Assembly (NCBI GenBank): GCA_902790935.1
Contig: CADATP010000012.1
Span: 1-61,063, forward strand
Origin: an uncultured Lachnospiraceae bacterium
GTDB taxonomy: Bacteria > Bacillota > Clostridia > Lachnospirales > Lachnospiraceae
Length of the DNA stretch: 61,063 nucleotides
Direction: 5' to 3'
Below are positions 33,951-44,739 of the stretch, in pieces. The translations under genes were made by a program, and so were the position numbers. Positions within the stretch are counted from its first letter, which is position 1. Every line of letters begins with the position of its first letter. The notes beneath the pieces are model-generated. The model worked only from the letters and a program-made list of their open reading frames with translations, searched no databases and was not told where the DNA came from.

Positions 33951-34941
33951 AAAAGGACTTACAGGTTCAGCCATAAAGATTATCGCGATGGCCTGTATGT
34001 TTATTGACCATTTCGGAGCATCTGTTTACCAGGGACTTATGTACTCCGGTAAATGGGGCGGTTTAGATACCTATTTTTTTGGAGCTTTAACCGGACCCGG
34101 AATTGATTCGAAGGTTTATCTGGGATATATGATACTTCGCTGTATCGGAAGGATAAGCTTTCCTATATACTGTTTCTTCCTTATAGAAGGCTTCGGATAC
34201 ACAAGAAGCAAATGGAAGTATCTCCTGCGAATGATGATCTTCGCCGCTGTTTCGGAGGTGCCTTTTGACATGGCTATCTTTGGAAGCTTCTTCTACTATC
34301 ATTATCAAAATGTATTTTTTACCCTTGCCATCGGCCTTTTGATGATCTGGGGTATCGATACTTTTACAAAAAGGGAAAATGGAAAAGGACTGACTTTCCT
34401 TTTCTGCGCGTTGGGATGTATAACCGGCGGTTATGGTCTTACAACTCTTGTTTATGATTTTGTAGTAGAGATTGCAGCGCAGTTTTTCGGAGCGTACTCT
34501 ACCGCTGTTTTTTTCTTTGGAATGGTAGGCGCCTTTGCCTTTGCTTTACTTATACTGATGGTAGTCTTAAACGAGCTTGATAAATCAGACCTCTTAAAGA
34601 AAATTTCGGTAACGGCAGCCTTTGCGGGATGTGCCTGCCTCTTAGCGGAGCAAACTCCCTTTGGAATTACGACGGATTACGGTACGGTAGGAATCGCGAC
34701 GATCCTTATCATCTATCTTTTAAGGAAGTGGCGTATGCCTTCGATCTGTGCCGGATGCGGAGTACTCGCGGTATTTAGTTTTATGGAGATCCCCGGATTT
34801 TTATGCGTGCCTCTTATAAAGGCCTACAACGGGGAAAGAGGAAAGGGAAACAAATACCTTTTCTACGCCTTTTACCCGGTGCATCTGCTTATTTTAGGGC
34901 TTATCTGCTTCGTACTGAAGTTAAATCCATGGCAGGGATAA
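33931..34941 (+). CDS. TraX-family membrane protein
   Basis: The 336-residue protein has about eight membrane segments. IKIIAMACMFIDHFGA near the start, RCIGRISFPIYCFFLIEGF and LRMMIFAAVSEVPFDM match the TraX family, named after the F-plasmid pilin N-acetylase; chromosomal members in Firmicutes are thought to be membrane acyltransferase-like proteins and do not imply conjugation. A GTG start at 33931 (VETEATKKGL) with AGAAGGG in front is chosen; GTG 33922 or ATG 33892 are possible but further into the small gene. Coupled to the 63-residue gene upstream. The substrate is unknown. Confidence 0.83.
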   Translation: METEATKKGLTGSAIKIIAMACMFIDHFGASVYQGLMYSGKWGGLDTYFFGALTGPGIDSKVYLGYMILRCIGRISFPIYCFFLIEGFGYTRSKWKYLLRMMIFAAVSEVPFDMAIFGSFFYYHYQNVFFTLAIGLLMIWGIDTFTKRENGKGLTFLFCALGCITGGYGLTTLVYDFVVEIAAQFFGAYSTAVFFFGMVGAFAFALLILMVVLNELDKSDLLKKISVTAAFAGCACLLAEQTPFGITTDYGTVGIATILIIYLLRKWRMPSICAGCGVLAVFSFMEIPGFLCVPLIKAYNGERGKGNKYLFYAFYPVHLLILGLICFVLKLNPWQG

Positions 34942-35041
34942 AGAAAGCTGCTTAGGACTGAAAGCTTAAAAGATAAGAATAAGTATAAGAATAACAACAA
35001 GTATAAAAATCAGAAACACAATATAAAGAAGGAAAAGAAAG

Positions 35042-36226
35042 ATGTTAGTTCAAAAGTATAAAGATATGCTCTCGGGAAAATCAGTTATCAGAGAGCTTTC
35101 GGAGTTCGCTACCGCAAGAGGAAAGGAAATCGGATATGAAAATGTATTCGATTACAGCCTCGGGAATCCCAGCGTCCCCGTTCCGCAGGAGTTTACGGAT
35201 ACGATGATAAAGCTCCTTCAGGAAAAGGATCCGGCTTATCTTCACGGATATTCTCCCAGCCTTACAATACCATCGGTTAGGGAGAAAGTTGCCGCTTCCC
35301 TTGAGAGAAGATTCGGAATCCCTTATCGTATGCAGCATGTATTTATGACTGCGGGAGCTGCCGGAGCTATCGCACACGCTGTAAGACTTGTTACCGTACC
35401 CGGAGATGAGGTGCTTACCTTTGCTCCCTTCTTCCCCGAGTATCACCCTTACGTCGATCTTTCCGGCGCGGTATTAAAGGTTGTACCTCCTCAGTTTGAT
35501 TCTTTCCAGATAAACTTTGAAAAAGCAGCTGAGATGATGACAGAGAAGGTTATGGCTGTACTTATCAATACACCCAATAATCCTACCGGCGTCGTTTACT
35601 CCGAGGAGACATTGAAAAAACTTGCCGCCCTTATGACCGAAAAGTCAAGGCAGTACGGCCATCCGATCTACCTTATTACCGACGAACCCTACAGAGAGAT
35701 CGTGTTTGGAGGAAAAGAAGCGCCCTGCGTTTCCAAGTATTACGACAATTCGATCATGTGCTATTCCTTCTCCAAATCCCTTTCGATACCCGGAGAAAGA
35801 ATCGGATATCTTGCGGTCAATCCCGCTTGCGAGGAAGCGGAAACTCTGGTCAATATGTGCGGACAGATATCCCGCGGCATAGGCCACAACTGCCCTTCGT
35901 CTATCATACAGCTTGCAGTCGGAGAGTGCGTAGATCTTACGGCTGATCTAAGCGTATATGAGACAAATATGAACCTTATATATAATGAACTGAAGGATCT
36001 CGGACTAACCGTTGTCAAGCCTGACGGAACCTTTTATATCTTCCCCAAGGCACCGGAAGAGGATGCAAAAGCATTTTCAAAAAAGGCGCTTAAGTATGAT
36101 CTTATCCTTGTTCCCGCGGACACCTTCGGAGCTCCCGGATACTTTAGAATGGCGTACTGCATAGATACCGAGAAGGTTGAAAGATCCCTTCCCGTACTTA
36201 GAAAATTCATTAAAGAGAACTATTGA
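35042..36226 (+). CDS. PLP-dependent class I/II aminotransferase
   Basis: A 394-residue fold-type I aminotransferase. Visible are FMTAGAAGAI (phosphate loop), NTPNNPTGVV, TDEPYREI (Asp and Tyr contacting PLP) and the Schiff-base Lys in SFSKSLSIPGERIGY; the C-terminal RMAYC has the substrate-carboxylate Arg. It should transfer amino groups between an amino acid and a keto acid; substrate unknown. The 100 bases upstream are very A-rich and contain no gene. AAGGAAAAGAAAG precedes the start. Monocistronic in appearance. Confidence 0.92.
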   Translation: MLVQKYKDMLSGKSVIRELSEFATARGKEIGYENVFDYSLGNPSVPVPQEFTDTMIKLLQEKDPAYLHGYSPSLTIPSVREKVAASLERRFGIPYRMQHVFMTAGAAGAIAHAVRLVTVPGDEVLTFAPFFPEYHPYVDLSGAVLKVVPPQFDSFQINFEKAAEMMTEKVMAVLINTPNNPTGVVYSEETLKKLAALMTEKSRQYGHPIYLITDEPYREIVFGGKEAPCVSKYYDNSIMCYSFSKSLSIPGERIGYLAVNPACEEAETLVNMCGQISRGIGHNCPSSIIQLAVGECVDLTADLSVYETNMNLIYNELKDLGLTVVKPDGTFYIFPKAPEEDAKAFSKKALKYDLILVPADTFGAPGYFRMAYCIDTEKVERSLPVLRKFIKENY

Positions 36227-36294
36227 TCTCGGAACCATTGTTTAGTTTTGGTGAGAGAATATGCACAAAATATGCATAAAAAAACGCCGAAAAG

Positions 36295-36323
36295 TTGACA
36301 ATAGCCGAAAAAAGCGATACTAT
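36295..36323 (+). promoter_or_regulatory. SigmaA promoter of the Lys/Ala-rich protein gene
   Basis: TTGACA (36295-36300), 17-base spacer, TACTAT (36318-36323). It gives a leader of about 70 bases. Confidence 0.8.
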
Positions 36324-36400
36324 GGCAACGTTAGGACAATTTTTCATTAATTCGTAACTAATTAACACTATATCTATTGTTCCAGAAGGGAGATGTCATC

Positions 36401-36931
36401 ATGGCAGTTACCAAAAAGACCGTAGCTAAGGCTACAACCGCTAGCACTGAAGTTAAGACCGAAGCAGCAGCTGCAAAGGCTGCACAGAAGGCTGAAGCTC
36501 CTAAGGCTGAGAAGAAGGCTCCTGCTAAGAAAGCAGTAGCAAAGAAGCCTGCAGCTAAAAAGGAAGTAGCAAAGAAAGAAGTTGCTAAAAAAGAAGTAGC
36601 TAAGAAAGAAACTGCTAAGAAAACCGCAGCAAAGAAGCCCGCTGCAAAGAAGGCAGCAGCTAAAAAGCCCGCAGCAAAGACCGTAGCCAAGAAGACTACC
36701 GCAAAGAAGACTGCAGCTAAGAAGGCTGTTAAGGTTAATGCAGAGATTTCAGTACAGTTTGCCGAGAAGGATTACTCTTACGATCAGCTCGTTAAGATCG
36801 CTAAGGACGTATGGAAGTACGACCTTAAGGGTAAGGCAAGCGAGCTTACAGAGATCAAGCTTTACGTTAAGCCCGAAGAGAGCAGAGTTTACTATGTTCT
36901 CAATGGAAAGGACGGATCTTTCGAGATTTAA
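36401..36931 (+). CDS. Lys/Ala-rich histone-H1-like protein with small C-terminal domain (DUF6465-like)
   Basis: A 176-residue protein. Residues about 20-112 are nearly all Lys, Ala, Val, Thr, Pro in AAKK and VAKKE repeats, like histone H1 tails and bacterial Hc1-type proteins. The last 60 residues ([23 protein letters not shown] through [14 protein letters not shown]) form a small acidic domain that resembles the Lachnospiraceae family DUF6465; this name is from memory. The basic part should bind DNA, RNA or other polyanions. AGAAGGGAGATG lies before ATG 36401; the longer frame is rejected. A consensus promoter and terminator make it a strongly expressed single gene. Confidence 0.82.
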   Translation: MAVTKKTVAKATTASTEVKTEAAAAKAAQKAEAPKAEKKAPAKKAVAKKPAAKKEVAKKEVAKKEVAKKETAKKTAAKKPAAKKAAAKKPAAKTVAKKTTAKKTAAKKAVKVNAEISVQFAEKDYSYDQLVKIAKDVWKYDLKGKASELTEIKLYVKPEESRVYYVLNGKDGSFEI

Positions 36932-36979
36932 TCTCTTTTCCTATATATTATAAAGTTTTACTTTGATTTAAACAGTGAC

Positions 36980-37014
36980 AAACTCCATCCGTTTTTATAG
37001 CGGATGGAGTTTTT
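36980..37014 (+). terminator. Intrinsic terminator after the Lys/Ala-rich gene
   Basis: AAACTCCATCCG (36980-36991) pairs perfectly with CGGATGGAGTTT (37001-37012), followed by TTGC. It isolates the gene from the heat-shock operon. Confidence 0.93.
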
Positions 37015-37058
37015 GCTTATATATATCCTTACTTTATAATTCTTTTATATTTTATGAG

Positions 37059-37129
37059 TTGACATCTTGGGAGCATAGTGATATTTTAGTATACACAAGA
37101 TGTTAGCACTCTTTGATATCGAGTGCTAA
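37059..37129 (+). promoter_or_regulatory. Heat-shock promoter with CIRCE operator
   Basis: TTGACA (37059-37064), 17-base spacer, TATTTT (37082-37087), then CIRCE: TTAGCACTC (37103-37111), N9, GAGTGCTAA (37121-37129). HrcA binds CIRCE and represses hrcA-grpE-dnaK-dnaJ until heat stress titrates GroEL. The operator lies just after the start point. Confidence 0.95.
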
Positions 37130-37183
37130 CAACAAGACCAAAGCTTAAGGAAGCTTTCCTACAACAGTAAAGGAGCGGACGCG

Positions 37184-38209
37184 ATGGAGATGGACGAACG
37201 CAAGACAAAGATCTTGCAGGCTATCATCAGAAACTATCTTGAAACCGGCGAACCCGTCGGAAGCCGGACGATTTCAAAATATACCGATCTGAATCTCAGC
37301 TCCGCTACTATACGAAATGAGATGGCGGACCTAGAGGAGATGGGATATATAATCCAGCCTCATACTTCTGCGGGACGTATTCCTTCCGATAAGGGCTATC
37401 GCTTCTATGTAGATACCCTGATGGAGGCGAAGGAACGTGAAGTTGCCGATATGAAGGATATGCTTCTCGAAAGGCAGGATAAGCTCGAGGATATGCTTAA
37501 AACCGTAGTCAAGTATCTTGCAAAGGATACCCAGTACGCTACGATGATAACAGCTCCTACGACTCACCTCAACAAGCTTAAATTCATCCAGCTCTCCAGA
37601 GTCGATGCAGGCCACCTTCTCGCTGTAGTCGTTATCGAGGGAAATATGATCCGCAACCGTATGATCGATGTTGCGGAGGAGATCGACGACGAGACGATGC
37701 TTAAGTTGAATATGCTCCTTAATACACAGCTTAACGGCCTTGCAATCGAACAGATAAACTTAAGCATGGTAGCAAAGCTAAAGCAGCAGGCGGGAATCCA
37801 CAGCGGCGTTATCGGAGATGTTATCGATGAAGTAATCGAAACCCTTTCCGAGGACAAGGACCTTGAGGTTTATACAAGCGGAGCAAACAACATCTTTAAA
37901 TACCCCGAGCTTGCGGACAATGAAAACGCCAGCCGACTTATTTCCGCTTTTGAGGAAAAGGAAATCCTCGGAGATATCATCCAGCCCGGCGAGGGAAGCG
38001 ATGAAACCGGAATCCAGGTATATATCGGAGGGGAGAACAAAAACAGCGGAATGCAGGATTGCAGCGTTGTTACAGCTACTTATGATCTCGGCGACGGTAT
38101 GAAGGGAACGATAGGAATCGTCGGACCGAGAAGAATGGATTATGACAAGGTTGTCGGAACACTTAAATCAATAAAGACTAAATTGGATGACCTTTACAGA
38201 AAAGAATAG
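37184..38209 (+). CDS. hrcA: Heat-inducible transcription repressor HrcA
   Basis: The 341-residue repressor has the N-terminal winged helix (ILQAIIRNYLETGEPVGSRTI, then SSATIRNEMADLEEMGYI) and the GAF-like and inserted domain with HTSAGRIPSDKGYRFYVD. It binds the CIRCE operator 55-80 bases upstream of its own gene and is normally stabilised by GroEL. It leads the operon hrcA-grpE-dnaK-dnaJ. AAAGGAGCG precedes the ATG. No groESL is present in the window. Confidence 0.97.
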   Translation: MEMDERKTKILQAIIRNYLETGEPVGSRTISKYTDLNLSSATIRNEMADLEEMGYIIQPHTSAGRIPSDKGYRFYVDTLMEAKEREVADMKDMLLERQDKLEDMLKTVVKYLAKDTQYATMITAPTTHLNKLKFIQLSRVDAGHLLAVVVIEGNMIRNRMIDVAEEIDDETMLKLNMLLNTQLNGLAIEQINLSMVAKLKQQAGIHSGVIGDVIDEVIETLSEDKDLEVYTSGANNIFKYPELADNENASRLISAFEEKEILGDIIQPGEGSDETGIQVYIGGENKNSGMQDCSVVTATYDLGDGMKGTIGIVGPRRMDYDKVVGTLKSIKTKLDDLYRKE

Positions 38210-38239
38210 TATTAAATAAATAGTAGAAAGGTACTGAAA

Positions 38240-38836
38240 ATGGCAGAAGAGGAAATTAAGAAAGAGGCATCGCAGGAGGCGGCTGAGGATACAAAAGAAA
38301 CAAAGGCCGAAGAGGCAAAGGCTGAGGAAGCTAAGACCGAAGAGCCTTCAAAGAAATCCAAGAAAGAAAAGCCTTCAAAAACAGATAAAGAAAAGGAAGC
38401 CTTAAAAGAACAGGTTTCGGTTCTCGAAGATAAAGTAAAGCGTCAGCTTGCCGAGTTCGAAAACTTCAGAAACCGTACCGAGAAAGAAAAGACCGCAAGC
38501 TACGACAACGGAGCTGCAAATGCTTTAAAGAAATTCTTACCGGTAGTTGATAACTTTGAAAGAGGACTTGCAAGCGTTCCCGAAGATAAAAAGGATGATC
38601 CTTTTGTACAGGGTATGGACAAGATCTACAGACAGTTCGTTACCGAACTTGAAAATATCGGAGTTGAGCCCATTGAAGCTTTGGGACTTCCCCTTGATCC
38701 CAATCTTCATAACGCCGTTACCCAGCAGGAGAGCGACGAATACGAACCCGGAACAATATGTGCCGAGCTTCAAAAGGGTTACACCTACCACGGTATCGTA
38801 CTCAGATACAGCATGGTAGCCGTAGTTCCCGAATAA
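38240..38836 (+). CDS. grpE: Nucleotide exchange factor GrpE
   Basis: A 198-residue co-chaperone that opens the DnaK nucleotide pocket. The first 65 residues are Glu/Lys/Ala-rich and disordered, then a long dimerising helix (LAEFENFRNRTEKEK), and a C-terminal beta-wing with NPNLHNAVTQ-type sequence here as DPNLHNAVTQQESDEYEPG. All standard. It lies 30 bases after hrcA and 97 before dnaK. Confidence 0.97.
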   Translation: MAEEEIKKEASQEAAEDTKETKAEEAKAEEAKTEEPSKKSKKEKPSKTDKEKEALKEQVSVLEDKVKRQLAEFENFRNRTEKEKTASYDNGAANALKKFLPVVDNFERGLASVPEDKKDDPFVQGMDKIYRQFVTELENIGVEPIEALGLPLDPNLHNAVTQQESDEYEPGTICAELQKGYTYHGIVLRYSMVAVVPE

Positions 38837-38879
38837 AACAATTTCCCAACCGATGGTTAAAGCCACTGAGCGGATTTAA

Positions 38880-40823
<1,944 letters not shown>

Positions 40824-41018
40824 GCGATCAGCATAGCGTACTTTGCTATGCTGACAAAAGGGTCTCGATGTATTTACGAGCCCTTTTGCGCGGAGCGAAG
40901 CGGAGTGTCGCGCAAGATGTCACGTACTTTGTGACATCTTGAAAAGCGATCAGCATAAAGTTAAAATATCAACTCGTAAGGGGACAAATCTTTTGTCCCC
41001 TATACGCGTATAAAAAGG
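40824..41018 (+). other. Multi-hairpin spacer between dnaK and dnaJ
   Basis: Five hairpins fill the gap. A: TCAGCATAGC (40828-40837) with its complement (40845-40854), loop GTACTTT. B: AAAAGGG-T-CTCG (40856-40867) with CGAGCCCTTTT (40877-40887), terminator-like. C: TTGCGCG/CGCGCAA (40886-40892, 40909-40915). D: 11-bp CAAGATGTCAC (40913-40923) with GTGACATCTTG (40931-40941), same GTACTTT loop as A. E: GGGGACAAA/TTTGTCCCC (40980-41000). A 12-bp palindrome TATACGCGTATA follows at 41001-41012. GCGATCAGCATA occurs twice (40824-40835, 40946-40957), so the right arm of A can alternatively pair with the second copy. Confidence 0.65.
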
Positions 41019-41028
41019 TGGATTTATT

Positions 41029-42204
41029 ATGGCAGACCAGAAAAGGGACTATTACGAGGTCCTCGGCGTAGACAAAAACGCAGACGAAGCTGCACTTAAA
41101 AAAGCATATCGTGAGCTCGCCAAAAAGTATCATCCCGATGCAAACCCCGGAGATAAGGAAGCTGAGGCAAAGTTTAAAGAAGCTTCAGAGGCTTATGCCG
41201 TTCTCTCAGATCCCGAGAAGAGACGTCAGTATGACCAGTTCGGACATGCTGCATTCGATGGCGGCGCAGGCGGAGCCGGAGGATTCGATTTCTCAAATAT
41301 GGACTTCTCCGATATCTTCGGAAGCTTCGGAGATATTTTCAGCGGAATCTTTGGCGGTGGCGGAAGAAGCTACGGCGGAAATTCCAACGGCCCTATGAAG
41401 GGTGCGAATATCCGTACAAGAGTTGATCTGGATTTCCTCGAGGCGGTATTCGGATGTGAAAAGGAAATAGAGCTTACCGTTAAGGAGACATGTACCTCCT
41501 GTAACGGATCCGGAGCCAAGAAGGGAACATCTCCCGAGACCTGCCCTACCTGCGGAGGTAAAGGACAGGTTGTTCGTACCCGCCAGTCTATGCTGGGTAT
41601 GATGAGAAGCGTTGAGACCTGCCCGGACTGCGGAGGAACAGGTAAGATCATCCGCGAGAAGTGCCCTGATTGCAGAGGCAACGGCTTCGTACCTATGAAA
41701 AAGAAATACTCCGTTAACATCCCTGCCGGAATTGACAACGGCCAGGCAGTCAATATGCCCGGACTCGGCGACCCCGGAAGAAACGGCGGCCCCAGAGGAG
41801 ATGCCCGCGTTGAAGTACGCGTACGTCCTCACCCCGTATTCCAGAGAGACGGATTCGATATATTCTCAAATGTACCTATTACGATCGCACAGGCTGCTCT
41901 CGGCGGAGATGTACTTATCGATACCGTTGACGGCAAAGTAGTGTATAATGTTAAAGCAGGAACACAGACCGGTACCCGCGTCAGATTAAAAGGCAAGGGT
42001 GTTCCTTCCTGGAGAAGCAAGGGCGTAAGAGGCGACCATTACATCAACCTCATCATCAAGACCCCGGATAAGCTCTCCAAGGAAGCAAGAGAAGCCCTTA
42101 TGGAATTTGACAGACTTACCGGCGACAGCTTAAACGAAGTTGCAAGACAGACCGGAAAAGACCCGGATGACGGCGGCAAGAAGAAAAAGCGTTTCGGCAA
42201 ATAA
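41029..42204 (+). CDS. dnaJ: Chaperone DnaJ (Hsp40)
   Basis: A 391-residue type I DnaJ: J-domain with the HPD triad in [10 protein letters not shown], a Gly/Phe-rich linker ([20 protein letters not shown]), four CxxCxGxG zinc repeats ([32 protein letters not shown]) and two beta-sandwich substrate domains. It delivers unfolded proteins to DnaK and stimulates its ATPase. Ribosome site AAAAAGGTGG. It follows the long structured spacer, so its level relative to dnaK may be set by hairpin B or the palindrome. Confidence 0.98.
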   Translation: MADQKRDYYEVLGVDKNADEAALKKAYRELAKKYHPDANPGDKEAEAKFKEASEAYAVLSDPEKRRQYDQFGHAAFDGGAGGAGGFDFSNMDFSDIFGSFGDIFSGIFGGGGRSYGGNSNGPMKGANIRTRVDLDFLEAVFGCEKEIELTVKETCTSCNGSGAKKGTSPETCPTCGGKGQVVRTRQSMLGMMRSVETCPDCGGTGKIIREKCPDCRGNGFVPMKKKYSVNIPAGIDNGQAVNMPGLGDPGRNGGPRGDARVEVRVRPHPVFQRDGFDIFSNVPITIAQAALGGDVLIDTVDGKVVYNVKAGTQTGTRVRLKGKGVPSWRSKGVRGDHYINLIIKTPDKLSKEAREALMEFDRLTGDSLNEVARQTGKDPDDGGKKKKRFGK

Positions 42205-42222
42205 TACCAATCGGAGGCAGTC

Positions 42223-43110
42223 ATGTCCCAGGATAAGAAAGAGATTCAGGAGCTAACGAAAGAAATCCTGAAAAACTACGAAAGAAAAAGCATCATCAAC
42301 CCCGAGGAGCTTTTTGAACAGCCCGACAGAGAGGCTGTAAACGATATCCTTGATAAGCTTGTAAAGATGGTCTTCCCCGCCTTCTACAGAGAAAAGGGTT
42401 ACCGCTTCTACAATGTTGAGAGCAGACTTACCGTCCTTATCGAGGATGTATACTACAATCTCAACAAGCAGATTCCTATCGTTCTCAGACAGATGGAGGA
42501 GAACAGGTCCCTTTCCGAGGAACAGATTGCGGAAAAATCGGAATCTATTGTAAAGGAATTCCTTTCAAGGATCCCCAAAGTAAGAGATCTTGTGGAGACA
42601 GACGTACAGGCTTCCTTTGACGGAGATCCCGCTGCTTTTAATACCAACGAGATAATCCTTTGCTATCCGGGGCTTCGCGCTATTACAATAAGCCGTATAG
42701 CCCATGAACTCTTCCTCCTCGGAGTACCTCTTATTCCGAGAATGTGGACAGAGTACGCCCACTCAAGAACAGGCATCGATATTCACCCCGGAGCAACCAT
42801 TGGCAAGTATTTCTGCATTGACCATGGAACGGGAATCGTTGTAGGCGAGACAACTATAATCGGCGATTACGTTAAGGTATATCAGGGAGTAACCATCGGT
42901 GCGCTCTCCACAAGGGGAGGTCAAAGCCTCAGGGGAACAAAGCGTCATCCTACCATAGAGGACAGAGTTACGATCTACGCGGGAGCTTCGATCTTAGGAG
43001 GCGAGACCGTTATCGGCCACGACGCTGTCATCGGATCCAACGCATTCATTACATCTTCGGTAGGAGCAAATGAGCGCGTAAGCATGCAAAACTGCCGGGA
43101 AAAGAAATAA
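42223..43110 (+). CDS. cysE: Serine O-acetyltransferase (CysE/EpsC type)
   Basis: The 295-residue enzyme makes O-acetylserine from serine and acetyl-CoA for cysteine synthesis. A helical N-terminal half (1-165) is followed by left-handed beta-helix hexapeptide repeats: ARTGIDIHPGATIGKYFCIDHGTGIVVGETTIIGDYVKVYQGVTIG-type sequence is visible from AHSRTGIDIHPGATIG onward, with the catalytic His and the RGTKRHPTIED loop. It is longer than E. coli CysE. It shares one base with ispE (TAATGA) and follows dnaJ by 18 bases, but there is no functional link to heat shock. GGAGG precedes the start. Confidence 0.92.
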   Translation: MSQDKKEIQELTKEILKNYERKSIINPEELFEQPDREAVNDILDKLVKMVFPAFYREKGYRFYNVESRLTVLIEDVYYNLNKQIPIVLRQMEENRSLSEEQIAEKSESIVKEFLSRIPKVRDLVETDVQASFDGDPAAFNTNEIILCYPGLRAITISRIAHELFLLGVPLIPRMWTEYAHSRTGIDIHPGATIGKYFCIDHGTGIVVGETTIIGDYVKVYQGVTIGALSTRGGQSLRGTKRHPTIEDRVTIYAGASILGGETVIGHDAVIGSNAFITSSVGANERVSMQNCREKK

Positions 43111-44213
43111 TGATAAATAAAAAAGCATACGCAAAAATAAATCTTTCACTTGATGTAAAAGGAAAGCTCGAAAACGGATACCATGAGGTCTGCATGATAA
43201 TGCAGACCATTGGTTTATACGACGAGCTTTCTTTTGATGTATACAGGATTTCGGAAGAGGAAAGAAATAAAGGTTTTAAAGACGGGAATAATACGGAATC
43301 TAAAGGCGAGAGGATAGGGCTGTCCTGCCGCTTTTCCCGGGGCGGCCCCGAGCCGACAGAGGATCCTAAGGATAATCTTGCCTATAAGGCGGCGGAGCTT
43401 TTGCTCCCCTACTTCCCTGAAGGCACCGGAGTAGATATTAAGATAGTAAAGAACATCCCTATGGCAGCAGGTATGGCGGGAGGAAGTACTGACGCCGCCG
43501 CAGTTTTAAGAGGGATAAACGAGCTCTTTAACCTTGGACTTTCGGATGAAAAGCTTTGCGAGCTGGGAGTTAAGCTTGGAGCGGACGTTCCCTATTGTAT
43601 CTTGGGGGGAACGATGCTTGCGGAAGGAATCGGCGAAAAGCTTACGAGACTTCCCGCTATCCCGAAGTTTTATCTTGTGATCGCAAAGCCACAGGCAGGA
43701 GTTTCAACAAAGTACGTTTATCAGACCCTTGACGCTCTTGAAAATCCACCGCACCCTGATGTAGCGGCGATGCAAGAGCTTATATTAGAGACAAGTAGGA
43801 AGAAAGGTGACCGGACTCCGGAGGGAGAGCTTTCAAAAGAAGCCTGCGTAGAAGGCGGAAGCTTATCCGGAGCGGACGATGTAAGCGCATCGTTTGCCAA
43901 AAAATTAGCGCCCCTTCTTGGGAATATCCTTGAGTCCGTAACGATCCCTGTCTGTCCAAAAGTAGCCGAGATCAAAAAGCTCCTTCTTGATAACGGCGCT
44001 CTCGGAAGCCTGATGAGCGGAAGCGGCCCTACGGTATTCGGAATCTTTGAATCGGAGGAGAAGGCAAACCTTGCGGCTAAGGTGCTTATAGATATGAGCA
44101 CTGCTGCCGTATCGGCCGTAAAGGATAAGGGTGACACAGGGGCTGTAGAGGAAGCTTTTGAGAAAGTCCCCGCTAAGGACATATTTGTATCTACGACAGT
44201 AAACCCCATTTAA
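43110..44213 (+). CDS. ispE: 4-diphosphocytidyl-2-C-methyl-D-erythritol kinase IspE, with two insertions
   Basis: A GHMP kinase of the MEP isoprenoid pathway. KAYAKINLSLDV at the start, PMAAGMAGGSTDAAA (ATP loop), GADVPYC and LMSGSGPTVFGIFE are intact. At 367 residues it is about 80 longer than usual: an insert near residues 45-80 (EERNKGFKDGNNTESKGER) and another near 230-265 (RKKGDRTPEGELSKEACVEGG) are both hydrophilic and probably surface loops. Starts one base before the end of cysE. The catalytic Asp in ADVPYC and Lys are present, so it is likely active. Confidence 0.92.
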   Translation: MINKKAYAKINLSLDVKGKLENGYHEVCMIMQTIGLYDELSFDVYRISEEERNKGFKDGNNTESKGERIGLSCRFSRGGPEPTEDPKDNLAYKAAELLLPYFPEGTGVDIKIVKNIPMAAGMAGGSTDAAAVLRGINELFNLGLSDEKLCELGVKLGADVPYCILGGTMLAEGIGEKLTRLPAIPKFYLVIAKPQAGVSTKYVYQTLDALENPPHPDVAAMQELILETSRKKGDRTPEGELSKEACVEGGSLSGADDVSASFAKKLAPLLGNILESVTIPVCPKVAEIKKLLLDNGALGSLMSGSGPTVFGIFESEEKANLAAKVLIDMSTAAVSAVKDKGDTGAVEEAFEKVPAKDIFVSTTVNPI

Positions 44214-44299
44214 TGCGGCATCCGGAAACGTCAAAAAAACGACTATAAAGACAGCGAAGAAAAAAGCCGGAAAGCGAAGAAAGAAACAAAACAGATTAC

Positions 44300-44713
44300 A
44301 TGAACAAAGACGTTAAGATAAAGATAATCGGAGCCCATGGCGAGGGTAATGACAGAGATGTCGTTAAAAGCGAGACCACGGGCCTATATTATGAAAAAAG
44401 CGGGAAACAGTATCTTAAGTATACTGAGACCGATCCCGAGACCGGGGCAAAAAGAAACGCTCTGATCAAGATAGAAGGGCCTGTCCTCAGCGTAGAGTAC
44501 CGCGGAGCAACGGATTCCTTTATGGTCTTTGAAGTAGGAAAGACGACCCGCTCTATGTATATTACCCCGATGGGAAGTATGCCGATTGAGATAGAAACAG
44601 AGAGCCTCACCGTTGAAAACAGGCAAGACTCTCTTGAGATTTATATTCATTATTCAATTTCGCTCTCGGGTACGGATATGAACAAGGCTTCAATCCATAT
44701 CTACGTGAGCTGA
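44300..44713 (+). CDS. DUF1934 (YwiB-like) protein
   Basis: A 137-residue protein that fits the YwiB/DUF1934 beta-barrel family: KIIGAHGEGNDRDVVKSET at the start, then GLYYEKSGKQYLKYTETD and a final NKASIHIYVS. It is cytoplasmic with no known enzymatic residues and no known function. It lies 86 bases after ispE, with no strong ribosome site at the ATG (AGAAACAAAACAG in front). Converges on the gene at 44740. Confidence 0.83.
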   Translation: MNKDVKIKIIGAHGEGNDRDVVKSETTGLYYEKSGKQYLKYTETDPETGAKRNALIKIEGPVLSVEYRGATDSFMVFEVGKTTRSMYITPMGSMPIEIETESLTVENRQDSLEIYIHYSISLSGTDMNKASIHIYVS

Positions 44714-44739
44714 CCTTTAGATCTAAACAAACATAGAAA

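Noticed and set aside
33931-34941. TraX as a sign of a conjugative plasmid
   Set aside because: Chromosomal TraX-like proteins are common in Firmicutes and no transfer genes are nearby.
34942-35041. A-rich stretch before the aminotransferase gene
   Set aside because: Quasi-repeats such as ATAAGAATAAG look like simple low-complexity leader, with no stable pairing or frame.
36358-36690. Minus-strand frame opposite the Lys/Ala-rich gene
   Set aside because: Same composition effect.
44125-44150. TGACACAGGGG in ispE
   Set aside because: Only 11 bases match the repeat core and no GGACGG or closing arm follows; part of the enzyme's coding sequence, so probably chance.
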